A stretch of DNA of 8,072 nucleotides from Paracoccaceae bacterium. GTDB lineage: Bacteria > Pseudomonadota > Alphaproteobacteria > Rhodobacterales > Rhodobacteraceae. Position 1 is the stretch's first letter, and each line of letters opens with the position of its first letter. Location of the stretch: the NCBI GenBank assembly GCA_026982255.1, contig JALSHL010000311.1, positions 1 to 8,072 of the forward strand, read 5' to 3'. The notes beneath the pieces were generated by a model that did no database searches, was not told the DNA's origin, and was given only the letters and a program-made list of their open reading frames with translations. Positions 1-6,778 of this stretch are shown here, in pieces. Both the position numbers and the translations under genes were made by a program.

Positions 1-1
1 C

Positions 2-1009
2 GAAACCGGCTTTGAAATTCCCGGCCTGAACCTGACCGCACCACAGGCGGCCACGCCGGCGATCGACCGCCCCGCACCGGATTCGCGCGGCGTCATCACC
101 TATGAAACCTATCAGGTCATGGTCGCCCGCAGCGGCGACACCCTCGTTTCCATGGCGCAGCGCGTCGGCATCGCACCCGAGGTCCTCGCCCGCCACAACG
201 GCCTGCCGATCAGCTATACCCCCCGCGCGGGCGAGCTTCTGGCCCTCCCGCAGAACGTCGGCGGCACCGTCGTCGCCAGCCCCAGCGGCTGGAGCCCCGA
301 GATCGCGGCCACGGCCATCAATAACGCTACAACGGGCGGTATCGGCGGCTCGACCCCGTCGGTAGGCACCCCGAACGAACCTCTGCGCCACCGCGTCGAG
401 GCAGGCGAAACCGCCTATTCCATCGCGCGGCTCTACAATGTTTCCGTCACCGCGCTGGCATCATGGAACGGTCTTGGCCCCGACCTGACCGTGCGGATCG
501 GGCAGGAACTGCTGATCCCCGTCGCCGATACAGACCAGATTGTCGTCAACACCGCCACAGCCACCGCCACCCCGGCACCCGCCGTTACCCCGGCACCGAC
601 ACCCGCACCACAACCCGCGGCAACGCCGACACCGGCGCCCGGCCCCGCGGCCGTGTTCCTGCCGCCGGTCAACGGCTCGGTCATCCGTGGCTTCAACCCC
701 GAAGCCGGCCGCAACAAATCCGAAGGCATCGACTATTCCGTCCCCGCCGGCACGCCGGTCAAGGCCGCCGCCGACGGCACCGTGGCGCTGGTTTCGGAGT
801 CCAACGGCAGCCTCGGCACCATCGTGCTGATCCGCCATTCCAACGGGCTGCTGACCATCTATGGCCGCATCGACAAGGTAACGGTTTCCAAGGGCGATAC
901 GGTCAAACAGGGCCAGACTATCGGCGTGGTCGCCGCCGCCGACAACCCCTCGATGCACTTCGAGGTCCGGCGCGGCACCGAAGCCATAGACCCCGCCCCC
1001 TACATGTAG
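2..1009 (+). CDS. LysM/M23-fold envelope protein, NlpD/DipM-like (5' partial)
   Basis: Partial gene whose start lies upstream of the window. The reading frame is open from base 2, and 335 residues are visible. The internal ATG at 119 falls inside the first LysM repeat (YQVMVARSGDTL), so it is not the true start. Domains in visible numbering: LysM1 about 37-84, LysM2 about 130-174 (HRVEAGETAYSIA), a Pro/Thr/Ala linker about 180-217, and an M23 (LytM) fold about 220-332. LysM domains bind peptidoglycan, so the protein should act in the periplasm or on the outer membrane. The M23 metal site is degenerate: the His before GID is Ser240, the YGH position reads YGR (R289), and the HxH motif is SMH (S317, H319); only D244 and H319 remain. 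E. coli NlpD shows similar losses and activates amidases instead of cutting murein, so I infer an amidase activator. Convergent with the tat operon, 19 bases from its last stop. Confidence 0.85.
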   Translation, partial: ETGFEIPGLNLTAPQAATPAIDRPAPDSRGVITYETYQVMVARSGDTLVSMAQRVGIAPEVLARHNGLPISYTPRAGELLALPQNVGGTVVASPSGWSPEIAATAINNATTGGIGGSTPSVGTPNEPLRHRVEAGETAYSIARLYNVSVTALASWNGLGPDLTVRIGQELLIPVADTDQIVVNTATATATPAPAVTPAPTPAPQPAATPTPAPGPAAVFLPPVNGSVIRGFNPEAGRNKSEGIDYSVPAGTPVKAAADGTVALVSESNGSLGTIVLIRHSNGLLTIYGRIDKVTVSKGDTVKQGQTIGVVAAADNPSMHFEVRRGTEAIDPAPYM

Positions 1010-1028
1010 AAAACCCGCGCGGTGCCGG

Positions 1029-1868
1029 TTACAGCCTGACGCCGCGCCGTCCCGCCAGATCGGTCACATATTGCCACGCCACCCGCCCCGAGCGGCTGCC
1101 GCGTGTCTGCTGCCACTCGATTGCCTCTGCGCGCAATTCCTCGTCGGAAATGTCTATTCCGAAAGCATCGCAATAGCCGCGGATCATCGCCAGATAGGCA
1201 TCCTGATCGCACGGGTGGAACCCCAGCCACAGCCCGAACCGGTCGGACAGGGAAACCTTTTCCTCCACCGCCTCGGACGGGTTGATCGCCGTGGAGCGTT
1301 CATTCTCGATCATGTCGCGCGGCATCAGGTGGCGACGGTTCGAGGTGGCATAGAAAACCACATTCTCCGGCCGCCCCTCGATCCCGCCATCCAGAACCGC
1401 CTTGAGGGATTTGTAGTGGCTATCATCATGGTCGAACGACAGGTCGTCGCAAAACAGCAGGAAGCGCCTCTCCTCGCCGCGCAGCAGGTTCAACAGCCGC
1501 CCGATGCTCGGCAGGTCCTCGCGCTGGATCTCGATCAGCACCAGCCCCGGGGCGGCTTTCAGCGCCTCCGCATGGGCCGCCTTGACCAGCGAGGATTTCC
1601 CCATTCCTCGCGCGCCCCACAGCAGAACGTTGTTGGCCGGCAAGCCCTTCGCAAACCGGACCGTATTTTCCAGCAAGGTATCACGGGCGCGGTCAATCCC
1701 GACCAGCAGCCCCATATCGATTCGATTGACCTTGGCCACCGGCTCCAGATGATCCGGCGCGGTGTGCCAGACAAAGGCCTCGGCCGCCCCGAAATCCGGT
1801 GCGGCAACGGGCGCGGGACTGATCCGCTCCAACGCCTCCGCAATGCGGGTCAGCGCCGCCTCATCCAT
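1029..1868 (-). CDS. DUF815-type AAA+ ATPase, last gene of the tat operon
   Basis: A 279-residue predicted P-loop ATPase. Walker A is GARGMGKSS at residues 85-93. Walker B is FLLFCDDLSF at 136-145. A sensor-1-like ATSNRRHL lies at 174-181 and an arginine-finger candidate, SLSDRFG, at 206-212. This pattern fits the DUF815 family of single-domain AAA ATPases; no substrate or partner is established that I know of. I chose the ATG at 1868. A TTG one codon upstream (1871) is in frame, but the ATG shares its A with the TGA stop of tatC (TGATG on the coding strand). This one-base overlap implies translational coupling to tatC. No signal peptide or membrane segment is seen, so it should be cytoplasmic. 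A link to Tat export is only inferred from position. Confidence 0.88.
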   Translation of the reverse strand: MDEAALTRIAEALERISPAPVAAPDFGAAEAFVWHTAPDHLEPVAKVNRIDMGLLVGIDRARDTLLENTVRFAKGLPANNVLLWGARGMGKSSLVKAAHAEALKAAPGLVLIEIQREDLPSIGRLLNLLRGEERRFLLFCDDLSFDHDDSHYKSLKAVLDGGIEGRPENVVFYATSNRRHLMPRDMIENERSTAINPSEAVEEKVSLSDRFGLWLGFHPCDQDAYLAMIRGYCDAFGIDISDEELRAEAIEWQQTRGSRSGRVAWQYVTDLAGRRGVRL

Positions 1869-2794
1869 CAATCCTTGTCCTCGTCCTTGTCGAACTCGGC
1901 CATCAGCGGATCTTCTTCCTCTTCGTCGTCCTCGTCGTAATAGCCTTCGGCCCGAAGTTGTTCCTCGCGCTTTTTCTCGACCATTTTGACCAGAATAATG
2001 GAAACCTCGTAAAGCCCGTAAACCACCACAAACAGGATCGACTGCGTGATGACATCCGGCGGCGTCACAATCGCGGCGAGGATCAGGATGGCGACCACGG
2101 CGTATTTACGCACATTGCCCAGCCCCTCGGCCGAGACCAGCCCCGCCTTGCCCATCAGCGTCAGCAACACCGGCAACTGGAAACAGATGCCGAAGGCAAC
2201 AATAAATTTCAGTGCCAGCGACAGGTAGGACTTGATCGAACCGAAGTAGAAAACCTTCAACCCCTCGTTCGCCGCATCCGCCGCGGTTGCGGTTCCGGCC
2301 GCGGTATCGCCCCCCAGCCCGAGCATCGATGACACCAGCGGCACCACCCCGCTGAACCCGAGGAAAAAGTTCATCGCCAGCGGCATCACAACGAAATAGG
2401 CAAAGGCCCCGCCCGCGATAAACAGCAATGGCGAGGCAATCAGGAACGGCAGGAAGGCCCCGCGCTCCTCCTTGTAAAGCCCGGGTGCCACGAATCGCCA
2501 CATCTGGAAGCCGATATAGGGGGACACCAGCGCAAAGCCGAACAGCACGGCGATCTTGACATAGGCGAAAAACGCATCCTGCGGTGCATCGAAAAACAGC
2601 TGCGGGTTTTCACCGCGCGCGCGCATGATGTCGGCCATGGGTTGCGCCAGAAAGGCGAGAATCTGCTCGGCAAACGGGAACAGTATCACCATTCCGATCA
2701 GAAACGCCGCCAGCGACTTCATGATGCGCGAGCGTAACTCGGCCAGATGTTCGATCAACGGCGCTGTGGAGTCCTCGACTTCGGATTCACTCAT
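1868..2794 (-). CDS. tatC: Sec-independent protein translocase subunit TatC
   Basis: A 308-residue polytopic inner-membrane protein, the receptor core of the twin-arginine translocon; with TatB it recognises the twin-arginine signal peptide of folded substrates. Six hydrophobic segments are visible. Family hallmarks are present: IEHLAELRSRI near the N-terminus, FQMWRFVAPGLYKEER at 96-111, which aligns with the E. coli signal-binding loop (F94 as F101, E103 as E110), and TPPDVITQ with D247 matching D211. The second periplasmic loop (about 150-182) carries an Ala/Thr/Gly-rich stretch that is longer than in E. coli. The C-terminus ends in an Asp/Glu-rich cytoplasmic tail from about 283. The start ATG has a purine-rich GAGAGAG ribosome site and lies 18 bases after the tatB stop. 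The TGA stop overlaps the ATPase start. Confidence 0.97.
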   Translation of the reverse strand: MSESEVEDSTAPLIEHLAELRSRIMKSLAAFLIGMVILFPFAEQILAFLAQPMADIMRARGENPQLFFDAPQDAFFAYVKIAVLFGFALVSPYIGFQMWRFVAPGLYKEERGAFLPFLIASPLLFIAGGAFAYFVVMPLAMNFFLGFSGVVPLVSSMLGLGGDTAAGTATAADAANEGLKVFYFGSIKSYLSLALKFIVAFGICFQLPVLLTLMGKAGLVSAEGLGNVRKYAVVAILILAAIVTPPDVITQSILFVVVYGLYEVSIILVKMVEKKREEQLRAEGYYDEDDEEEEDPLMAEFDKDEDKD

Positions 2795-2812
2795 GATATC
2801 TCTCTCTGCCGG

Positions 2813-3340
2813 TTACTCTTTGGCGGCGGATGTTTCCGTGGCGGCTTTGTCCGCCGGCTTCTTGGCTTTCGGCTTGGCAGGCGACTTGGGCTTGGCTTTT
2901 GGTTTGGCCTCGGACTTTGCCGCGGCTTCCGGATTCGGGGCTTCCTCGACGATGTCGACAATCTTCTGCGCCGGTTTCTCGTCGGGCACTCCCGCCACGC
3001 TGTCATCCGCATCCTCGACCAGCGGCTCGCCGCTTTCCTTGGCGTCGAGGATTTTCTTGAACTGGTCCTTGGCAGCCTTGCTGGCGGTGAAACCCGGATT
3101 GGTAAACTTGTTCACGTCCTCCAATCCCTTGGTCACCCCCTTGATGTCTTCCTGTATGTCCTTGAATCCGGTCGCGTCGGCAGCATCCTCCATCGAGCGC
3201 TGGAACTCCCGCGCCATGGATTTCGCCTTGCCGACATATCGTCCGACTGTGCGGAACATAACGGGCAAATCTTTCGGGCCTACTACAATCAGCGCGACAA
3301 CGCCGATCAGCAGAAGCTCCGAGAAGCCGATGTCAAACAT
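2813..3340 (-). CDS. tatB: Sec-independent protein translocase subunit TatB
   Basis: A 175-residue single-span membrane protein that pairs with TatC in the Tat substrate receptor. The N-terminus MFDIGFSELLLIGVVALIVV forms the short membrane helix, followed by the GPKDLP hinge (21-26). An amphipathic helix follows (about 27-60, FRTVGRYVGKAKSMAREF), as in TatB proteins. The starting MFDIGFSELL and the GPKDLP hinge separate TatB from TatA. The C-terminal third is low complexity, first acidic and Pro-rich, then Lys/Pro/Ala repeats (KPKAKPKSPAKPKAKK) to the end, probably disordered in the cytoplasm. The start has a strong GGAGG site 8 bases upstream. The gene follows tatA by 35 bases, and that gap holds a perfect 8-base direct repeat (TGGCCGGA at 3356-3363 and 3368-3375) of unknown meaning. 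Confidence 0.96.
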   Translation of the reverse strand: MFDIGFSELLLIGVVALIVVGPKDLPVMFRTVGRYVGKAKSMAREFQRSMEDAADATGFKDIQEDIKGVTKGLEDVNKFTNPGFTASKAAKDQFKKILDAKESGEPLVEDADDSVAGVPDEKPAQKIVDIVEEAPNPEAAAKSEAKPKAKPKSPAKPKAKKPADKAATETSAAKE

Positions 3341-3375
3341 GTTTCAAGCCTCCGATGGCCGGACCGTTGGCCGGA

Positions 3376-3591
3376 TCAGGCTTTGTCTTTGTCACTGGTC
3401 GGTGTCACATCGACGGCTTCGTCGGCAGCGGCTTTTTCAAGCTCTGCCTTGCCCTCGTTGATACCTTTCTTGAACGACGTGATCCCCTTGCCGACTTCGC
3501 CCATCAGCGACGAGATCTTGCCGCGCCCGAACAGAACGAGCACCACGACAGCGATCAGCAGAAGCCCCGGAAGGCCGATATTGTTAAGCAT
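3376..3591 (-). CDS. tatA: Sec-independent protein translocase subunit TatA
   Basis: A 71-residue protein, the usual size for TatA, which oligomerises to make the passage for folded proteins across the inner membrane. The N-terminal helix (about 5-20) ends at the FG hinge, F21-G22, followed by RGKISSLMGEVGKGITSFKK, an amphipathic helix typical of TatA. The C-terminus is short, charged and Lys/Asp-rich. It has the FGRGKI form, where many TatA proteins have FGxxKL. It is the first gene of the tatA-tatB-tatC-ATPase unit. The start is supported by AGGAG 7 bases upstream. The operon promoter should lie in the 115-base gap between this gene and the upstream ABC ATPase gene. Confidence 0.96.
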   Translation of the reverse strand: MLNNIGLPGLLLIAVVVLVLFGRGKISSLMGEVGKGITSFKKGINEGKAELEKAAADEAVDVTPTSDKDKA

Positions 3592-3654
3592 GTGTTTGCT
3601 CCTATAACAGATAGCCGGACGCGCGCGCCCGGGAAATTTCTTGTCCCGACCCTA

Positions 3655-3683
3655 CATTTATTGGCTTACGCCACGGTATTCAA
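3655..3683 (-). promoter_or_regulatory. Candidate sigma-70-like promoter of the tat operon
   Basis: On the minus strand, TTGAAT (3678-3683) matches 4 of 6 bases of the -35 consensus. TAAATG (3655-3660) matches 3 of 6 of the -10 consensus. The spacer is 17 bases. It would give a leader of about 55-60 bases before tatA. It sits in the only sizeable gap upstream of tatA (3592-3706). The hexamers are weak, so the call rests mainly on spacing and position. Confidence 0.3.
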
Positions 3684-3706
3684 ACCCCAAATGCAATCTT
3701 GGGCGG

Positions 3707-4819
3707 TTATTTTCCTGTCCCGACCGGAATACAACGCTCATTATTGCCCGCAGGAAAGACAAAACAGCGGTCACGCCGCATGGACAACCAGAGCGGCGTG
3801 CCCTCTTTCGGCAGGAAAACCCCCGGCACTGTGGCCCGCAAAAGCGAGTTGTCATACTCCATACGCAATTCCACCAGCGATTCACTGCCCAGAAACCGCG
3901 CCCGCTCCACCAGACCACGCGCCGGCACCCCCTCTTGCGGTGTCGGGTTCGGCCCCTTGCCGTTGCGGTCGAAATCGATCCGCAGGTGCTGCGGGCGAAT
4001 GACGATCTCGACTTTCGTGCCATCGGCCATGCCGGGCGCGAAAAACTGCCCGAAGGGTGTATCCGTCTGCGCGTTCACCACCTTGCCGCAAATCACGTTG
4101 ACGTCGGAAAAAAACGCCGCCGCCTCGCGATCCTTGGGGTTGTTGTAAATGTTGTAGGGCGCGCCGATCTGCACGATCTCGCCACGCCGCATCAGCGCGA
4201 TCTGGTCGGCCATGCGCATGGCTTCCTCGGGTTCATGCGTCACCAGCAAAACCGCCGTGCCCTCCTCTTTCAGGATGCCCAGAGTCTCGTCGCGGATGCC
4301 GTCGCGCAGGCGGTTGTCCAGCCCGCTGAACGGCTCGTCCATCAGCATCACCTCGGGTTTCGGTGCCAGCGCCCGCGCCAGTGCCACCCGTTGTTGCTCG
4401 CCCCCCGACAGCATATGCGGATATTTATCCGCCTGATGTGCCAGCCCGACCCGCTCCAGCATTTCGAGAGCGCGGGCGCGGCTGTCGTTTCCCTTCAGCC
4501 CGAAGGCCACATTCTGCACCACGTTCAGATGGGGAAACAGCGCAAAATCCTGAAACATCAGGCCGATAGAGCGTTTTTCCGGCGGCAGATGCACCGTTCC
4601 GCCGGAAATCAGCTTGCCATCCAGCAACACCCGCCCCGCATCCTCGCGGTCCACCCCCGCCGCAATACGCAACGTCGTGGATTTGCCGCACCCCGAGGGG
4701 CCAAGCAGGCACGTCACCTGCCCGTGCTCCAGCGTCAGCGACAGATTGTTCACCGCTACATGTCCGGCAAATTCGCGGGTGATGCCTTCCAGCACCAGTT
4801 TCGGCTGATTTTCGGTCAC
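3707..4819 (-). CDS. ABC transporter ATP-binding protein, Fe3+/polyamine (FbpC/PotA) type
   Basis: A 370-residue nucleotide-binding subunit of an importer. All ATPase motifs are intact: Walker A GPSGCGKST (40-48), Q-loop Q90, signature LSGGE (137-141), Walker B EVMLMDEP (156-163) and switch H195 in LLVTHEP. The C-terminal part (about 240-365) is a TOBE-like regulatory extension with VIRPQHLRI, as in the CUT1/FbpC/PotA group. The substrate cannot be read from this subunit; Fe3+ is a guess from overall similarity. No permease or binding-protein gene is next to it, so it must pair with components encoded elsewhere. The start is GTG at 4819, chosen for the GGAG site (4826-4829) 6 bases upstream and the natural N-terminus TENQPKLVLEGITREF. 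A strong inverted repeat lies just upstream of that site. Confidence 0.92.
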   Translation of the reverse strand: MTENQPKLVLEGITREFAGHVAVNNLSLTLEHGQVTCLLGPSGCGKSTTLRIAAGVDREDAGRVLLDGKLISGGTVHLPPEKRSIGLMFQDFALFPHLNVVQNVAFGLKGNDSRARALEMLERVGLAHQADKYPHMLSGGEQQRVALARALAPKPEVMLMDEPFSGLDNRLRDGIRDETLGILKEEGTAVLLVTHEPEEAMRMADQIALMRRGEIVQIGAPYNIYNNPKDREAAAFFSDVNVICGKVVNAQTDTPFGQFFAPGMADGTKVEIVIRPQHLRIDFDRNGKGPNPTPQEGVPARGLVERARFLGSESLVELRMEYDNSLLRATVPGVFLPKEGTPLWLSMRRDRCFVFPAGNNERCIPVGTGK

Positions 4820-4834
4820 ACTGTTCTCCGCCAG

Positions 4835-4860
4835 TAACCCGATTGATTTAATCGGGATTA
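4835..4860. promoter_or_regulatory. Inverted repeat upstream of the ABC ATPase gene (candidate operator)
   Basis: The arms are CCCGATT (4838-4844) and AATCGGG (4850-4856) around a 5-base centre. They extend by three more pairs (TAA 4835-4837 with TTA 4858-4860) if A4857 is bulged, giving 10 paired bases. The repeat ends about 6 bases before the GGAG ribosome site of the ABC ATPase gene. No T-run follows on the minus strand, which argues against a simple terminator for arsM. An operator or a translation-controlling hairpin fits better. Confidence 0.45.
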
Positions 4861-4912
4861 CCGCCAGATAGCAACTCCCCCCGACTTCGGCAACCCTGCG
4901 CGATTACGAAGC

Positions 4913-5959
4913 TCAGCAGCAACAGCCCTCCGCCGGCTCCTTGCTCCGGTCGAAAGGCAATCCACCACCACATCCGGCGAATATACCCCGATGCGTCGCG
5001 AAATCGCCGGAAAAGCCGAACAGCGGGGCAAAACGGCTGTCGGCCAGCATCCGCCAGGTATTTCCGCAAACCGGCACCGGCTTGCCCGTTTCGAAACGGT
5101 GCCCCTTGTCCAGCACGAAAACATCCGGCGACTCCGGCAGATTGCCCTTGTAGGTCACCACCTGCCCGTAATCCTCGCAAGCCGGTTCCAGCCCGTCGAG
5201 TTTGAACAAACGGTAAGTGGCCGAATAAAACTCGATCCCCTCCAGCTTTTTCTCGACCTCCGGATTGTCGATCCCCAGCGGCCGGTCCTCGACAAGCCGC
5301 GGATCGGCGAAACCGGCCTCTTTGGCCAGAGTCAGGAAATCGTTCCAGTAAAGCGCTCCGCTCAGACACTCGCCATACAGCACCGGATCCTCCAGCAAGG
5401 CTGCGGGCACCCGCCGGTCGGCATAGACATCGGAAAAATACAGCTCCCCGCCCGGCTTCAGCAGGCGGTAGGCCTCGCGCAGCACAGCCGGCTTGTCGGG
5501 TGACAGATTGATCACACAATTAGAGACGATAATATCGAAGCTTCCATCCGCCAGCCCCAGTTCGTCCAGCCGCTCGATATAGCCCTTGTGAAAGGCCACA
5601 TTCGGGGTGTCGTATCCGAAAGCTTCGGCATGATAGTCCACATGCCGGCGCGCGATCTCCAGTTGCTCGTCGGTCATATCGACTCCGACAACCCGCCCCT
5701 GCGCCCCTACCAGCGCCGAAAGCGCATAGACATCTCGCCCCGAACCGGACCCCAGGTCGAGGATATGCGCCCCCTCCAGCATGTCCGGCGCCACCAGCCC
5801 GCAACCGTAATAATGGCCGGAAACCTCCTCATGAATCAGGCCCAGCACCTGTTTGAGGCGCTCCGGCACCGCATCCGGTGTGCAACAGGCATCGGTTTTC
5901 AGATCGCCCGATCCCTGCAGAACCTTGCCGTAATATTCCTGAACTGTCTCGTGTTTCAT
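4913..5959 (-). CDS. arsM: Arsenite S-adenosylmethionine methyltransferase, AS3MT-like
   Basis: A 348-residue SAM-dependent methyltransferase predicted to methylate As(III) in the cytosol. SAM motif I is DLGSGSGRD (68-76), with GVDMTDEQLE (92-101) next. The four cysteines needed in AS3MT/ArsM are in their family contexts: C25/C26 in KTDACCT, C53 in YYGCG, C148 in VSNCVINLSPDK and C198 in GECLSGALYW. Similarity to animal AS3MT, as I remember it, runs through the C-terminal domain (FYSATYRLFKL, 244-254; NTWRMLADSRFA, 300-311). The protein ends with GCGGG (329-333) and a terminal CCC, like the Cys-rich AS3MT tail. The ATG at 5959 was chosen because MKHETVQEYYG aligns with the family N-terminus, with a GGGGA-like site just upstream. 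The frame stays open upstream only as a shadow across the preceding gene. It follows the SDR gene by 11 bases, so the two are probably co-transcribed. No arsR, arsB or arsC is visible. Confidence 0.92.
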   Translation of the reverse strand: MKHETVQEYYGKVLQGSGDLKTDACCTPDAVPERLKQVLGLIHEEVSGHYYGCGLVAPDMLEGAHILDLGSGSGRDVYALSALVGAQGRVVGVDMTDEQLEIARRHVDYHAEAFGYDTPNVAFHKGYIERLDELGLADGSFDIIVSNCVINLSPDKPAVLREAYRLLKPGGELYFSDVYADRRVPAALLEDPVLYGECLSGALYWNDFLTLAKEAGFADPRLVEDRPLGIDNPEVEKKLEGIEFYSATYRLFKLDGLEPACEDYGQVVTYKGNLPESPDVFVLDKGHRFETGKPVPVCGNTWRMLADSRFAPLFGFSGDFATHRGIFAGCGGGLPFDRSKEPAEGCCC

Positions 5960-5970
5960 GGCTTCCCCGC

Positions 5971-6750
5971 CTACATCGTTGTATTTACGGCACCGCCATC
6001 CAGCAGAATGTTCTGCCCGACGATGAAACCCGCATGCCGGGAACACAGGAAGGCACACATCGCCCCGAACTCCTCCGGTGTGCCGTAACGGCGGGCCGGA
6101 ATTGTCGCCTGCCGCCGCGCCCGCGCCTCGGCCATGGTGATTCCCTCGGCCTCGCTCACTGCCTGATCGAGGCTGTCGGCCCGGTCCGTTGCATGGATCC
6201 CCGGCAACAGGTTGTTGATCGTTACCCCTTCGGGTGCCACCTGACGGCTGGTGCCGCCGACGTAACCGGTCAGCCCCGCACGGGCCGAATTCGACAGGCC
6301 CAGCACCGGAATCGGCGATTTCACCGATTGCGAGGTGATATTCACCACCCGCCCCCATTTGCGCGCCATCATGCCGGGCAGGACCGCCTTCATCAGGGCA
6401 ATGGGTGTCAGCATATTGGCATCGAGCGCCTTGATAAAATCCTCGCGCTCCCAGTCCGACCACATGCCCGGCGGCGGACCACCGGCATTGTTGACCAGAA
6501 TGTCGGGATCGGGATTGGCGGCCAGCACCATCGCCTGCCCCTCCTCCGTGGTGATATCGCACGCCACAGGCGTGACTTTCACGCCGTATTTTGCTGCAAT
6601 CTCCTCCGCTGCCTGTTGCAACGGCCCTTCGGTGCGCGCATTGATCACCAGATCGACCCCCGCTCCGGCCAGCGCCTCGGCACAGCCACGCCCCAGCCCT
6701 TTCGAGGCCGCGCAGACAATTGCCGTTTTCCCCTTGATCCCCAGATCCAT
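5971..6750 (-). CDS. Atypical short-chain dehydrogenase/reductase family protein
   Basis: A 259-residue Rossmann-fold protein of the SDR superfamily, annotated in relatives as FabG-like or 3-oxoacyl-ACP reductase-like. The cofactor glycine motif is AASKGLGRG (14-22), where classical members have TGxxxGxG. NNAG (87-90) is intact, as is the late IVGQNILLDGG (243-253). The catalytic YxxxK is replaced by SNSAR (S153, R157), so the classical Tyr and Lys are both absent while Ser140 or Ser142 may remain. This matches a known divergent SDR subgroup lacking the canonical tetrad (the BKR_like_SDR_like type); substrate unknown. I chose ATG 6750 for its AGGAG site 8 bases upstream and because MDLGIKGKTAIV is the normal N-terminus; a longer frame to 6813 would add residues outside the fold. 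It leads the pair with arsM. Confidence 0.88.
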   Translation of the reverse strand: MDLGIKGKTAIVCAASKGLGRGCAEALAGAGVDLVINARTEGPLQQAAEEIAAKYGVKVTPVACDITTEEGQAMVLAANPDPDILVNNAGGPPPGMWSDWEREDFIKALDANMLTPIALMKAVLPGMMARKWGRVVNITSQSVKSPIPVLGLSNSARAGLTGYVGGTSRQVAPEGVTINNLLPGIHATDRADSLDQAVSEAEGITMAEARARRQATIPARRYGTPEEFGAMCAFLCSRHAGFIVGQNILLDGGAVNTTM

Positions 6751-6778
6751 GGTCCACTCTCCTGATTGATTCACGGCC

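Noticed and set aside
1010..1028. A possible bidirectional terminator between the convergent M23-type gene and the DUF815 ATPase.
   Set aside because: The 19 bases hold a CCGCGCGG palindrome and a 4-pair AACC/GGTT match but no stable stem with a T-run on either side.
1071..1940. A 289-codon open frame on the plus strand opposite the DUF815 ATPase.
   Set aside because: It has shadow composition and ends in a poly-Ser run made by the acidic codons of the TatC tail; the minus-strand ATPase motifs explain the region.
2625..3607. Two long plus-strand frames opposite tatC, tatB and tatA.
   Set aside because: Ser/Ala- or Gly/Phe-rich shadows of the Tat genes, with no independent ribosome sites or domains.
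3621..3643. A GCGCGCGC alternating run upstream of tatA, considered as a special structure.
   Set aside because: It is short and expected by chance in GC-rich DNA; nothing nearby gives it meaning.
3686..3703. A hairpin (CCCAA and TTGGG arms, 8-base loop) after the ABC ATPase stop, considered as a terminator.
   Set aside because: The stem is only 5 pairs, the loop is large and no clear T-run follows on the minus strand.
3641..4837. A 398-codon open frame on the plus strand opposite the ABC ATPase gene.
   Set aside because: It is His/Arg/Gln-rich, has no recognisable domain and mirrors the ATPase gene, as expected for antisense of GC-rich coding DNA.
4913..6757. A 614-codon open frame that joins upstream sequence to the arsM frame, looking like a fusion protein.
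   Set aside because: The part upstream of 5959 is a Gly/Arg-rich shadow in another frame of the SDR gene. The SDR has its own well-formed frame, ribosome site and stop at 5971, and arsM has a family-like start at 5959.
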